A DNA stretch of 64,000 nucleotides from Haematobia irritans (GCF_050003625.1 NC_134399.1:42424671-42488670), one strand, 5' to 3'; positions 51,193 to 62,870 are shown, numbered from the stretch's first letter. The notes: generated by a model not told the origin, from the sequence alone. Numbers and translations: made by a program.

Positions 51193-51540
51193 TACTACCC
51201 GATCGTATTTATACGTACTTGTAGCTCTTACACAAGAATATTGCTCGATTTTTACAAATTTGGAGTTATTTCCCACACTAATTGAACGATTTTCTCTTTT
51301 TTAATAATGGGCTCAATATTAGTGGCATACTAACTCTTTTGGTGCAAAATAAACTATAGCTCCTAATATTAGACATTTCTGCTCAGATTGTGACACGACA
51401 CCCATAAACATGTACCCCCTTTATGTTCTCCAAAACCTATACCAATGATACCCCACAAATGCTTATGTTTACTAATTCAGTAGGGGTGGTTTAGGGTATG
51501 ATATAGTCGGCCCCGTCCGACTTTCTACTTTACTCACTGG

Positions 51541-51745
51541 TTATAATATTAAATTGAGCCGACGGGCTTTTTGGGCAGCAAATAAATCAATGACTTCTTC
51601 AGTCGGCACATTTATTCGGCAATGAACCGACATTAATGCCAATCCTTTGAGTCTACTCTCGCTACTCGAATTTCTTAGATACGTCTTTAATCTCTTCATT
51701 GTTGAAAATGAACGTTCGGATGAGCACGTAGTAACTGCAGGGATA
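51541..51745 (-). pseudogene. hAT transposase C-terminal dimerisation fragment
   Basis: The minus strand reads PAVTTCSSERSFSTMKRLK, then YLRNSSSESRLKGLALMSVH and a short tail ending at TAA (51541-51543). The Cys-Ser-Ser-Glu-Arg-Ser-Phe-Ser core followed by Lys-rich text and an Arg-Leu-x-Gly-Leu-Ala helix is the hallmark of the hAT C-terminal (hATC) domain, best known from ZMYM/THAP-like and 52-kDa-repressor-like proteins. About 65 residues remain; upstream the frame degrades. It sits inside the hAT at 48953-52980 in a consistent position, with C4 just beyond its stop codon. Confidence 0.8.
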
Positions 51746-52952
51746 GAAAATGCAGTACTATAGTACTTTTTTCAAACCTTTTTCACCCCGGTCAGTACCG
51801 TAGTGCCCCCGCGAATGATTTAGTACCTTTTGTGTAGACATTTTTGAGTCGACATCAGATTTATGGTACAATAGCTTTGACAAAATATTTTAATATTTTG
51901 AGAAAGTCTTTATCAACCTTATTTGCTAATAGTCTTTTACAAATATGGCAAAACAGACATGTTCATGTTGGAAGAAAATCTCGATTTTGTAAGACATAGT
52001 CAAAAACAGGATTTTATTGAACTTCAAGAAAGTTTATGCGATTCTATATTATCGATTTTTTATTTCGGTAGAAAATGTTGTCAAAATTTTATTTCTATAT
52101 AGAATTTTTGCAAAAGTTTATTTTTATAGAAAATTTTGTCAAAATTTTATTTCAATTGAAAATTTTGTCAAAATTTTATTTCAATTGAAAATTTTGTAAA
52201 AATTTTTAATTTAATTTAATTTAATTTTATTTTATTTTCATATGTAACTAAGCCTTACAAAGGCCTTATACAGTTACTTAAATCAACATTTTAAATACTA
52301 CTCAAAACAATTCTCTTATTTCTAACATTAATATACTAACAATAATACAACAACAGGATACTACTCTATTATAATGTATAATAAAATTAAAATTATAAAT
52401 ATTTGGACACATATTACAAAATATAACATAAAGTATATAAAATATAAATAAACAAATAAAACAAACCATATAACCTATACAACAAAAAAGCATAATTACA
52501 AAAAGATATACATTAAAGAAAAGAAAAAAATAAATAAATAAAATAAAATAAATAAATAAAACTAAAACTTATTTAAAAAAATGTATATAAATAACACCAC
52601 TTTATGATACGTACTTTCTCTCTTTCAAAAACTACTCTAAAGAATTTTATTTCTATAGGAAATGTTTGCAAAATTTTATTTCTATAGAAAATTTTGTCAA
52701 AATTTTATTTTCTTTAAAATTCAGTCTCTCGACAATAATCTTTCCGCTCAAAAAATACCTTTTTTTTCGACCGTCGTTTGACGGGCTTTTCAACTAGTAT
52801 TCTATGATTTGTGCAAGTTTTATAGGTAAGCGTTTTTCAAAATAAAACCTCCAGCTTTTCTTCAACATCTTCGATAAGATGTTTCTATGCAGCTAAAAAT
52901 ATATATTTATTTATATAAAAATATTCATTCATTTCGGGGGGGGTTTGATCCC
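51746..52952. other. Decayed hAT interior with low-complexity blocks
   Basis: 52055-52205 and 52640-52710 are 30-bp A-type repeats (TTTCTATAGAAAATTTTGTC). 52205-52600 is very AT-rich with AAATAAAT runs. 52730-52900 has somewhat higher GC and may be more transposase sequence, unrecognisable here. Confidence 0.45.
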
Positions 52953-52980
52953 CCTCATCCCCCCCCTGAATACGGCCTTG

Positions 52981-53232
52981 CATATATTCCAGATATGTTC
53001 GAAAAATTCCGAAAAGACTTAAAGTCGGAAAAGTACAGTGCATGATATAAACGAAATGGACTGTGTTGTTGGTTCAAAAATATTTTTTTTTTATTGAAAA
53101 AATAAAAATTTTGTAACAAACGAATTTTTTTGTTGATAAAAGTTTAAAATTTTCGAAGAAATTCAAAAAACTCTAACAAAAGAAAAACGTTTTCGGTACA
53201 CGTTTTCGAAACGTTTTTTTCTTTGCGTGTAC
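52981..53232 (+). repeat. Dispersed repeat body, copy 1
   Basis: CCAGATATGTTCG, ATGATATAAACGAAATGGAC and GTAACAAACGAATTTTTT match 57345-57645 in the same orientation. It continues the tRNA-like head at 48837-48952 when the hAT is ignored. Confidence 0.75.
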
Positions 53233-54056
53233 ATGCTCTAGGTAAGCATTAAATAAATGCGGCAATCATGTCCAAACATGGTTTTTCTGTGCGTGTATAG
53301 ACCGATCTCCTGATTTGACTTTACAAGAAATCTAGAGGTATGTTAGGACTACAAACAGGTGTGCCGAATATGGTGTCTTTGCTATAGCCCCCATATAGCC
53401 TGATCTCCCGATTTTACTTTTCGAGCTTCTAGAAACCGTAGTTTTTATTCAATTTGCTTGAAATTTGAAATCCATAGGTTTTTGGGTGTCATAAATAGGT
53501 GTTCCGAATAAATTGTGTATCGGTATAGATTTTGATATATCCCCCTTATAAACCCGCCCACCGACTTGGAATCTAAATTATGTAGGTTTTATAGAACCAC
53601 AACTAGGTGTGCTGAATTTTCTGTTGCGGTGCATATTTTTGGCATGACACCCATATAACATAGACTGATTTCCTGATTTAACTCCTTGGGCTTATATAAA
53701 TTGTAGTTTTTATCCTATTTGCCTGAATATGTAACGGATTTAGTTTTTATCGCTCCATTTGGCAAGGCCTCCATATAGACCGATTTCATTCCTTGAGGGT
53801 ATAGAACATAGGGTATAGGCTCAATGATCAGCTTGAAACTGAAATTAAAATTTCCAAATCTATAGATGTTAGGCTTCAAATCAGGGCATTATTTAATCAT
53901 TATCATATTATCATTCTATACATTATCAAATAACCCGCAATATATTATCAAGTAACACGCTACGACGAAGAGTTTTCAAAGGTAACTAATATATTTGATT
54001 CATGGTGGTGGGTATTCAAGATTCGGCCTGGCCGAACTTACTGCTATATATACTTG

Positions 54057-55002
54057 TTTAAAACACAATTAAGTCTTTAAGTGGAAAAATTTTCGTGAAT
54101 TTTTTTCTGTGCACTATAATATTGTAAAACAAAAAATTTAGAAAACGACCGCAAGTTAATATATTCCAACAGAAATTATTCCGCTGTCTTTATGAATTTG
54201 GTTTTAGGATAATTAATTGTATGTCGTCCACTGTGAAGGGGACCCACGATGAGACTTCGACCCACTTACTTGTTCTCTCTTGAACACATTTACCACAATA
54301 ATTTTTCCTCTTTTATTGTATCAGTCAAGAATAAAAATTCCATTTGGTAGAAATGTCTTATGTCTACTAATTTTTCGCTTGCACTGATGGATATGTGTTA
54401 CACGCAATTATATTAACTTCCTTAGCAGATATACTCTCAACATAGTAATACCTCGGAGACAGTCAATTATCCCATATAAATCAACTCTCCAAATATCACA
54501 AACCAGACGATGCTGATGTTGTCAGATTTGTGGCATTCTGTTGTTTTATCATCGCAATTTGCATTTGTTTTTTTTTATTCTAATATTTTCATTTCAAGAA
54601 TAATATCATCCCATTGCGAAATGATATCACCAGCATTATGTAAGAGCATCTCTGACTTTTCTCACAATTGCACCAGCCCAATGTAAGCTGCTCATGAAGA
54701 AAAGAAAAAAAAATGTGAAAATTTGCTTTATTGAAAATGAACCTAAGCATGTAATTGAATTTGTAATGCGACGTGAGTCACAAAATTCACAATTCCAATT
54801 GTTATAAGAAGTAAGTGGCATACATATGTATGTAGCATTGAATGCTAAGCATGCTCACATGTACATTAGCATAAATGTCTATGTAGTTGTGTATAGCCCA
54901 ACCATGCGTTTGTATAGATATAGTGTTTATAAATGTATGCACCCAAAAGTACTTTCGAGGCATAATTTGATCTAATATTACCATAGTGTTTCAAAATAAT
55001 CA
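54057..55002. other. Unique sequence, no gene recognised
   Basis: AT-rich. Small frames (60-73 residues) on the minus strand at 54802-55087 show no motif. Confidence 0.35.
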
Positions 55003-55185
55003 TTGAACGCGTTTGCTTTTCGCTGTAAGGAAGTTTCTTTGGATGAAAAGTATATACTTTTTGCGATAAAAGTTTATTCTTTTCCAAGATGTAAAAACAT
55101 TATCATAAAGACTAACTCAAAACAACCTTTTCAGGCTAATTGCATTTTTCCTCACATCTTTCTCACTTCCACGAGGTTTTTTAGT
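55003..55185 (-). repeat. Variant T-family body fragment
   Basis: GCTTTTCGCTGTAAGGAAGT through CTTCCACGAGGTTTTTTAGT matches the variant left part of 48340-48810 and ends where a SINE head fragment begins. Confidence 0.65.
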
Positions 55186-55250
55186 ACGTCCGCCTTGCAT
55201 ACCACGGGTCGTGGGTTCGATCCCTGCTTCGAACGAACACCATAAACTTT
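55186..55250 (+). repeat. SINE head fragment
   Basis: GTCCGCCTTGCAT and GGTTCGATCCC (B box) with the CGAACGAACACC trailer. The A-box half is absent. Cut on the right by the start of C5. Confidence 0.75.
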
Positions 55251-55907
55251 TTATACCCTAAACCACATAGTGGTCAGGGTATAATAAGTTTGATCGGCCA
55301 AAAAATGTGCCTACCAGAAATATTGATTTTAGACCCCATAAAATATATACCGATCGACTCAGAATCACCTCCTGAGTCGATCTAGCGCTTGGTGTCCGTC
55401 CGTCCGTCTGTCCATGTATTTGTTGTTCACAGGATTCCGGTCGCAATTATTAACCGATTTTGATGAAACTTGGTACAGGGAGTTTTTTTTTGGCACAAGG
55501 ACGAACGCTATTGAATTTGGAAGAAATCGGATCAAATTTAGATATAGCTCCCATATATATGTATCGCCCGATTTCGACAAATGGGGTCACGTTGCGCATT
55601 TTTTCAAACGGATCATCACCAAATTAGGCAAAAGGTAATCTTTTCCATCGCCCTTCAAGTCTGCAAAATTTCATCCAAATCGGTTCAGATTTAGATATAG
55701 CTCTCATATGTATGTATCGCCCGATTTTCCCAAATTTGGCCACCAAACCTTTATTTATCAACCGATCTTACCCAAATTTGGCTAAATGTAGTCTTCTATA
55801 GCACTAACTATATGTGCAAAAAATCATCGAAATCGGTTCAGATTTAGCTATAGCTCCCATATATGTACCGCCCGATTTTCCCAAATTTGTCCATAGAACC
55901 CTTATTG

Positions 55908-55969
55908 ACTGGATCTAGCCAACTTTTAGTAAGATCGGTTAATCTTACTAAAAGTTGGCTAGATCCAGT
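55908..55969. repeat. Perfect 28-bp inverted duplication with 6-base loop
   Basis: Arms ACTGGATCTAGCC...AAGAT (55908-55935) and its exact complement (55942-55969) enclose CGGTTA. Other family C copies have only the right arm's sequence here, so the left arm is a local inverted copy, as produced by template switching. Confidence 0.95.
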
Positions 55970-56438
55970 CCTCTATAGTACTAACTATATGTGCAAAATT
56001 TCATCGAAATCGGTTCAGATGTAGATATAGCTCCCATATATGTATCACCCGATTTTGAAAAATTCGCCTCTAATAACCTCATTTCTTAACTGATCTTACT
56101 CAAATCTTGCACAAGGCAACCTTTTGTGGTATTAATCAAGCCCGCAAAATATTGTGCAAATTGGTTCAGATTTAGATATAGCTTCCATATATATGCATCA
56201 CTCGATTTTCCCAAATTTGGCCATAGTACTCTTATTTATTAACCAATGTTACTCAAATTTCAAATTTTGATGTACTAGCCGATCGTACTTATACGTACTT
56301 GTAACTCTTATATAAGAATATTGCTCGATGTTTACAAATTTGTATGTATTACCCACACTAATTTAACGATTTCTCTTTTTTAATAATGGGCTCAATAATA
56401 GTGGCATACTAACTCCGTAGGCGCAATATCAACACAGC

Positions 56439-57138
56439 CAGTGTTGCTAGAAGTAGGGAAAATTCCCTATATGTAGGGTTTTTCTAATATTTAGCGTCTT
56501 GTAGGGACGTAGGGCCACAATGTAGGACATTTTCACTCAACACAATTTGTAATAATTTTTACATTTTAGTGGCTCTAGAGGAGGAAATAAGAAGCCGGCA
56601 AGGCTTGATCTTTAACAATGTGTGGTAAACTTTATTCCTGTAAAGAATTTTGTCAACATTTTATTTCTATAGAACATTTTGTCAAAATTGTATTTCTATA
56701 GAAACTTTTTTAAAATATTATTTCTATAAAAAATTTTCTCAAAATTTTATTTCTGTGGAATTTTTTCTCAAAATTTTATTTCTATAGAATTTATTGTCAA
56801 AATTTTATTTCTATAGAAAAATTTCTCACAAAAATTTGTTTATAGAAACTTTTTCCAAAATTTTATTTTTGTAGAGATTTAACAAAAAAGATTACTAATT
56901 TGGGTAGAATTCTACCAACTGTGGCAACCGTGGTGATAATACAAATTTATATTCTAAGTTATATACGTTGCATATTCATGTTTTAAGATAATAAAGTACT
57001 TAGAACCATTTTTGTTTTGTAAAATTTTTTTAAATTTAACGAAAAATATAGAGGGAAAATTTTTTGGGAATGTATAGGAAAGTAGGGAACTTTTTTTGTC
57101 CTTGTAGGGTAAACCGTACAATTTCCCTGGCAACATTG
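56439..57138. mobile_element. Candidate 700-bp hAT-like MITE inside C5
   Basis: Ends CAGTGTTGCTAG and, on minus, CAATGTTGCCAG, with GTAGGG motifs just inside each end. It contains an array of A-type 30-bp units (56640-56880). The CAGTGTTGC-type end suits hAT elements, but I find no convincing 8-bp duplication, so the class is uncertain. Confidence 0.5.
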
Positions 57139-57344
57139 ACTATGAGCTATAGTCAGATTGACACAAAGCACCCATAGACATGTACCACTTAATTTTCTTA
57201 AATATGCAACTGCGGTTTATCTTCCAGACCTATATGTTACCCCACAAATGCCTATGATTACTAATTCTGTAATGGTGGTTTAGGGTATGATATAGTCGGC
57301 CCCGCGCGACTTTCTACTTTACTTACTTGTTTTGTTCTTGTTTT

Positions 57345-57645
57345 TTATACATATTCCAGATATGTTCGGAAGATTCCGATGTTTGAACATTTCATACCAC
57401 TATATTAAATGTTTACTATGAAACTGTAAAATGTGTCTTATTAAAGACTTAAAATAAGAAAAGAACAGTGCTTGATATAAACGAAATGGACTGTGTACTT
57501 GGTTCAAAAATATCTTTTTCATTGAAAAAAAAAAATCGTAACAAACGAATTTTTTGGTGATAAAAGTTTACAATTTTCGAAGTAGTTCAAAAAACTCTAA
57601 CAAAAAAAAACCTTTTCGGTATACGTTTTCCAAACGGGTTTTTAA
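57345..57645 (+). repeat. Dispersed repeat body, copy 2
   Basis: Uninterrupted partner of 52981-53220, with about 70 extra bases near 57385-57450. No coding sequence. Confidence 0.75.
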
Positions 57646-58326
57646 ACGGTAAATTAATTTTTAAACGGTAAATTTGGATATGAAATAAGGAAAGATTGCA
57701 CAGACATCAATTGAAATAAATATCGAGTCTTATCAGAATAGATAAGAATGCCTCTAAAATTCAAATAATTTTAAGTGTATGAAATTGGTTAAAAAAATAA
57801 GGGTTTTCACAAGATTCACCTTAACATACTTTTTATTCTGCAGTACACTCGTTCGCAACTCTTTCAGATGTTAAAAATTTACTATTTATCCTGAATTACA
57901 TGTTTGTACGTTTTCAACATTCCGACATTATTGAAAGCGTTTGAAAGCTAAACATTTTTATGAAATGTCGAGTCGCTTGCAAAACTCGGTGCTTGCGGAA
58001 ACCATTTGATTTTAGCGATTTGAAGGATGCCAAACACTGTAGACATGTCCATGCATTGAAATGTATAGAAACGTTTTCGAATCTAGTCAAGAAAAATATG
58101 CAGGCAAGCGGAAATTTCAGAATTGGAGGGAGTACATTTGCCTGCGGCTCTGTTAGGAGTGTAAATGTTCTTTCCGATTCATTCAATCTGAAAATTCCAG
58201 AGATACAATTCGTAAGGCCTTCATGACAAACCCCTCAAAAAATACAAACAAAAATCGATTTATGAGCACTAAATATTTTTAAAATATAACAGTCAATATG
58301 CAGACCGGCGATAGTCATCCTGGGCC
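57646..58326. other. Unique sequence, no gene recognised
   Basis: Frames of 88 (+, 57960-58226) and 90 residues (-, 57914-58186) overlap on opposite strands. The plus frame is Cys-rich at its start (MKCRVACKTRCLRKPFDFS) but matches no family I know. Confidence 0.35.
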
Positions 58327-58371
58327 CTACCGCCCACTATTGGGCGATACGGACTTTTTGGTGGGCGGTAG
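58327..58371. repeat. GC-rich hairpin
   Basis: CTACCGCCCAC (58327-58337) and GTGGGCGGTAG (58361-58371) pair perfectly with a 23-base loop that itself contains GGGCG. It stands out in AT-rich flanks. Confidence 0.85.
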
Positions 58372-58394
58372 TATTTTCTGCCTGTATATGTAAT

Positions 58395-58640
58395 TTTGTG
58401 TACAATTGGCACAAAGTTTCTCTTTGGCTCAAAGACAATCGATATTGATTTTGAAAAAAATCGGTTCAGATTTAGATATAACTGCCATATATATTTATCG
58501 CCGATCGGGTCATAATTGACGTATTTATCAACGTTTATTCTTAAAATTGCGCACAGCCAAATGTTTTGGGACTGTCGAAAAATATGCAAAATATCGGTTC
58601 AAATTTCGATATAGCTCCCATATATATCTTTTGTCCGATT
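58395..58640 (+). mobile_element. Family B fragment B4
   Basis: It follows the 5' third of family B (TTGGCTCAAAGACAATC, AAATCGGTTCAGATTTAG, CGCCGATCGGGTCATAATTG) without either end. Confidence 0.65.
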
Positions 58641-58721
58641 TTGTTGAATCCATTAAATTTTTAATTGAATATTTTTTTAAACTGAATAAAGACTTTAATT
58701 GGGAAAATGTTCGTAATTTGT

Positions 58722-60450
58722 ATACCCTCCACCATAGGATGGGGGTATATTAACTTTGTTATTCCGTTTGTAACACATCGAAATATTGCTCTAAGACCCC
58801 ATAAAGTATATATATTCTGGGTCGTGGTGAAATTCTGAGTCGATCTGAGCATGTCCGTCCGTCCGTCCGTCTGTTGAAATCACGCTAACTTCCGAACGAA
58901 ACAAGCTATCGACTTGAAACTTGGCACAAGTAGTTGTTATTGATGTAGGTCGGATGGTATTGCAAATAGGCCATATCGGTCCACTTTTACGTATAGCCCC
59001 CATATAAACGGACCCCCAAATTTGGCTTGCGATTGCTCTAAGAGAAGCAAATTTCATCCGATCCGGCTAAAATTTGGTACATGGTGTTAGTATATGGTCT
59101 CTAACAACCATGCAAAAATTGGTCCATATCGGTCCTCTTTTACGTATAGCCCCCATATAAACGGACCCCAAAATTTGGCTTGCGATTTCTCTAAGAGAAG
59201 CAAATTTCATCCGATCCGGCTGAAATTTCCATATAAACCGATCCCCCGATTTGGCTTGCGGAGCCTCTAAGAGAACCAAATTTCATCCGATCCGACTGAA
59301 ATTTGGTACATGGAGTTAGTATATGGTCTCTAACAACCATGCAAAAATTGGTCCACATCGGTACATAATTATATATAGCCCCCATATAAACCGATCCCCC
59401 GATTTGGCTTGCGGAGCCTCTAAAAGAAGCAAATTTCATCCGATCCGGCTGAAATTTGGTACATGGTATTGGTATATGTTCTCTAATGACCATGTAAAAA
59501 TTGGTCCATATCGGTCCATAATTATATATAGCCCCCACATAAATCGATTCCCAGATTTGTCCTCCGGAGCCTCTTGGAGGAGCAAAATTCATCCGATCCG
59601 GCTGAAATTTGGAACATGGTGCTAGAATGTGGTCTCTAACAAACACGCAAGAATTGGTCCATATCGGTCCATAATTATATATAGCCCCAATATAAACCGT
59701 TCCCCAGATTTGATCTCCGGAGCCTCTTGGAGGAGCAAAATTCATCCGATTCGGTTGAAATTTGCAACGTGGTGTTAGTATAAGGCAGCTAATATCCATG
59801 CCAAAAGTGGTCCATATCGGTCTATAGTTATATATAGCCGATCCCCAATCACACAAAAATAATCTACCAAAATTTTATTTTTATGGAAAACATTGTCAAA
59901 ATGTTATTTCTATAGAAAAGTTTGTCAAAATTTCATTTCTATAGAAAATTTTGTAAAAATTTTATTTCTATAGAAAATTTTGTAAAAATTTTATTTCTAT
60001 AGTAAATTTTGTCAAAATTTTATTTCTATAGAAAATTTTGTCAAAATTTTATTTCTATAGAAAATTTTGTCAAAATTTTATTTCTATAGAAAATTTTTTC
60101 CAAATTTTATTTCTATACAAAATTTTTTCCAAATTTTATTTCTATACAAAATTTTTTCCAAATTTTACTTCTATAGAAAATGTTGTCAAAATGTTATTTC
60201 TATAGAAACTTTAAACTTAATTATATACGTATTTAATCAGCCTTTTTTAGTTTAATATATACTACGTATGGACTACCTTGTAGTTTAGAAGACGGTGTTA
60301 GGAAGTTTTAAGATACCTTGCCATCGGCAAGTGTTACCGCAACCCAAGTAATTCGATTGTGGATGACAGTCTTCAGTAGAAGTTTCTACGCAATCCATGG
60401 TGGAGGGTACATAAGCTTCGGCGTGGCCGAACTTACGGCCGTATATACTT
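58722..60450 (+). mobile_element. Family A element A10, complete
   Basis: 5' palindrome CCTCCACCATAGGATGG, (GTCC)n at 58853-58872, units of about 153 bp with one internal deletion near 59227, the 30-bp array 59860-60215, ATGGTGGAGGGTA, and a hairpin with one changed central base (TTCGGCGTGGCCGAA), ending against a T run at 60450. Confidence 0.88.
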
Positions 60451-60744
60451 TTTTTTTTTGTATAGGTCCTGAATAACGAAGAACTTTTTATTATGCTGTA
60501 ATATTTTGGCCCGCTCAAGATTTATAATAAGAAAGTTTGAACATATATTGATGACTTTTGGAAATTAATGTGGGTATGATTCCACTGGGCAAAATCTTGG
60601 CTAAAGCGAGTGTCAGACTTTTTCCATGAGCATTTTCAAAAAAAGTACCGTTTTTGAAAAAAAATCCTCCTGTTATATGAAATTATATATCCAATATGAG
60701 AGAGAAATGTTTACTGGTTTGAATTTGGTGACGAATTCCTATTT
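60451..60744. other. Spacer, nothing recognised
   Basis: AT-rich, with poly-A/poly-T stretches only. Confidence 0.35.
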
Positions 60745-60945
60745 GTTTTCTGTCAGATTTAGATATAGCTCCCATATATATGTATCGCCGGATTTTTCCA
60801 AATTTGGGTTTAAAACTCGTATTTATTAACCGATCTTACTCAAAGTTGGTTTGCTCTAATCTCCTATAGTACTAACTATATGTGCAAAAAATCATCGAAT
60901 TCGGTTAAGATTTAGATATAGCTCCCATATGTATGTATTCAATGG
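60745..60945 (+). mobile_element. Family C fragment C6
   Basis: One and a third family C units (AGATATAGCTCCCATATATA, AACCGATCTTACTCAAAGTT, ACTAACTATATGTGC), no ends. Confidence 0.75.
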
Positions 60946-61224
60946 GAACTGACAACAAGTAGTAATAAGTATAATTTTTAGGGAATATAGCAACTCAACA
61001 TCTATATCAACTACTTCCGAAAATATGGAATGTACTGAAAAGGCTCTATGGACTGCATTATCATAATCGGTGTTTCCAAATCCATCTGCTTATGGTTGGT
61101 GAACGTTAAGTCTCATTTTCGACCAAAATTATTGTTATATGTTACACCTACAAAAAAAACGATATAACCCAAAAAAAAATCGCAACTTGAAAATTATAAA
61201 ATAAATTTAAAATGGTGCACTTAC
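60946..61224. other. Spacer downstream of LINE 2
   Basis: No gene or repeat recognised. Confidence 0.35.
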
Positions 61225-61392
61225 CATCATTTTTTCTAGTAGTAGTAGCATTTTATTAAAAATTTAACAAAATAGATTACACATAATCAACAATGACATA
61301 TAGTCGTCTGTTGCATATAATATTTTCTTAACGAAAGTGTAGACATTGCTTATAATATATTTATTAATCATAGCTTATTAAAAATTAATATT

Positions 61393-62067
61393 TCACCATA
61401 TTTCATCAATTATCATCTTTCTATATTTAAATGAATTCATTACATAGTAATATAGATTGAGCCAACCATTAGTTATGTGACCATTTAATATTTCTATTAG
61501 TTCAAATTCATCTATATATTCTTCTCCAAAACATCTTTTCCTGAATTCTCGAAGAATGGGACATCTTGCCATAAAGTGTTGAAGGTTCTCATTTTCATTG
61601 GTATTGCATAGCGTACATGTTTTACTTTGTCTTTCATCAAAGTTGTTCGCATTTAGGGGTAAAATATCGCATCTAGTTCGGCATATGATTGACATTTGTT
61701 GCGCATTATATTTACTGTTGATATAGCTTATTCCCATTTGAAAATCGAGGTTTTTATAAAATCGTGTGCTGCTTCCTACGGCTTTTTGAAAGTTGTTTGA
61801 AATCTCTTTTTGCTTTAGGCATTGCAAGAGCATCTGTCCATTTTGTATCCAATCCTGAGCAGTACTTACTGAGAAGTTTAGTCCAAAATCGGCACCCAGT
61901 GCATTATTAACTTCTTTTGCCCAAAAAACGTTTCTTTGTAAAATAAGCCTTGATAATGTATGTGGTAGTCTATTGCTTTTATATTGAAATATAGTTTTGT
62001 ATATGTAGTTCAGATGAAGTTCTAGTGTATAAAATGTGCTATTTTCTATGCTCGTTTCCAACTTCAA
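61393..62067 (-). pseudogene. LINE 2 C-terminal domain with zinc knuckle
   Basis: A 224-residue frame after the RT thumb. It carries TRCDILPLNANNF and then CTLCNTNENENLQHFMARCP, a Cys-x2-Cys-x10-His-x4-Cys cluster like those after the RT in many LINEs, where it probably binds nucleic acid. The stop at 61393 looks like the natural end. Upstream, thumb text (AAQVWGCVIYDEIDKLQRYF) lies in other frames. Confidence 0.8.
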
Positions 62068-62459
62068 AGCGTAATTGGGAGTGAAGTCTCTTTATAAAAT
62101 ATCGTTGGAGCTTATCTATTTCATCATAAATCACACATCCCCAAACTTGAGCAGCATATGTTTGTATGGATCTGCAGACTGCTTGAAACAACTTTCATTT
62201 GCTAGATAGAGATATACTTGGCCGACTCAAAAAGTTTTTCCAGTTTGCGTTAATACTGTTTTTAGCGGCTATATTTCGTTTATTTATCTGTTTTGTGAAG
62301 CTTAATTTCGGGGTTAGGGTCACTCCTAAGTAGGTATATTCATTAACGATACGGACTTCCTGGTTTTTGTATCAAATAGCGTCCCTTATAGAAATTCTTC
62401 CACCCTTTCTAAAAACCATCATTTCAGATTTCATCATATTCACTTCCATATTCCAAAAG

Positions 62460-62870
62460 TCACAGTAACTTTACAATCGTCTTACCATTTTTTGCATCAC
62501 ATATGTTGTCTGCTAAGATTACTATGTCATCTGCATATAGGAGGACTCTAACATTGATATTTTCTACATATAAGCCTCCATCCAAATGATCATGTAGGTC
62601 ATTCAAGTAGATAGCGAATAGAAGGGGTGATAACAGACAGCCTTGTTTAACACCGGTGTATGTTTGAAAATAGTCCGATAATTCTTTCCCCGTCCATAAC
62701 GCCGACTTTGTGGTTTTATAAATATTTTCAAAGACTTGAACGATTTTTGTAGACATTCCAATCGTGTGCAGTTTATATATTAGTAGCTTGCGTGGTATTT
62801 TATCAAACGCTGCAGAGAAGTCAACGAAAAATGCATAAACTTTCTTATTTTCGTTAAATTTCAGATGAAC
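62460..62870 (-). pseudogene. LINE 2 reverse transcriptase catalytic core
   Basis: VDFSAAFDKI (motif A) precedes the frame that carries GVKQGCLLSPLLFAIYLNDL and the catalytic LLYADDIVILAD. All three catalytic Asp positions appear to be kept, but the core is split from its N-terminal part (62880-63275) and from the thumb by frameshifts. Confidence 0.85.

Larger units (their letters stand above)
49097..51540 (+). mobile_element. Family C element C4, complete, holding a mariner
   Basis: 5' palindrome TACCCTAAACAAC/GTGGTTAGGGTA, AATCACCTCCTGAGTCGATC, short (GTCC)n near 49240, units at about 150-153-bp spacing (49381, 49531, 49684, 49837), the GTGGTTTAGGGTA motif, hairpin AGTCGGCCCCGTCCGACT and terminus CACTGG. 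A diverged duplicate of the 5' palindrome lies just before it (49072-49095). The mariner sits at 50260. Confidence 0.85.
48953..52980 (-). mobile_element. hAT element with transposase remnant
   Basis: Ends CAAGGCCGTAGCCAGG (left) and CAAGGCCGTATTCAGG (right, minus) with G/C homopolymer tracts just inside, flanked by a perfect 8-bp duplication. A hAT dimerisation-domain fragment at 51541-51745 on the minus strand gives the superfamily independently. The element has been filled by C4 with its mariner and by 30-bp A-type repeats, and most of the transposase is lost. Confidence 0.82.
44568..53295. mobile_element. Candidate 8.7-kb inverted-ended insertion in D3/D4
   Basis: The left end CACGCAGATAAGAAACATG and, on minus, the right end CACGCACAGAAAAACCATG match at 15 of 19 bases, and TA flanks both sides (44566-44567, 53296-53297). 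ACATGGT and TGCGGC motifs recur near the ends and at 48060-48350. The interior holds A9, a family C fragment, tRNA-like elements and the second hAT. No transposase of its own is seen. It could instead be two smaller related elements, so the outer pairing is inference. Confidence 0.5.
44039..54056 (+). mobile_element. Family D element D3/D4, split by an 8.7-kb insertion
   Basis: 44039-44567 carries the 5' palindrome (ACACACCACCAT), a GTCT run near 44168-44192 and two units; 53296-54056 carries further units, GGTGGTGGGTATT, the hairpin TTCGGCCTGGCCGAA (about 54022-54036) and the ACTTG end. The left half stops at CCCCCTA and the right resumes at TATAGACCGATC; family D units read CCCCCATATAGACCGATC across this point, so the halves fit with one TA duplicated. 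Confidence 0.7.
55253..57329 (+). mobile_element. Family C element C5, complete
   Basis: 5' palindrome TACCCTAAACCAC/GTGGTCAGGGTA, (GTCC)n near 55395, units at about 153-bp spacing, GTGGTTTAGGGTA, a slightly altered hairpin (AGTCGGCCCCGCGCGACT) and CTTACTTG at 57329. It contains a 28-bp inverted duplication at 55908-55969 and a 700-bp insertion at 56439-57138. Confidence 0.85.
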
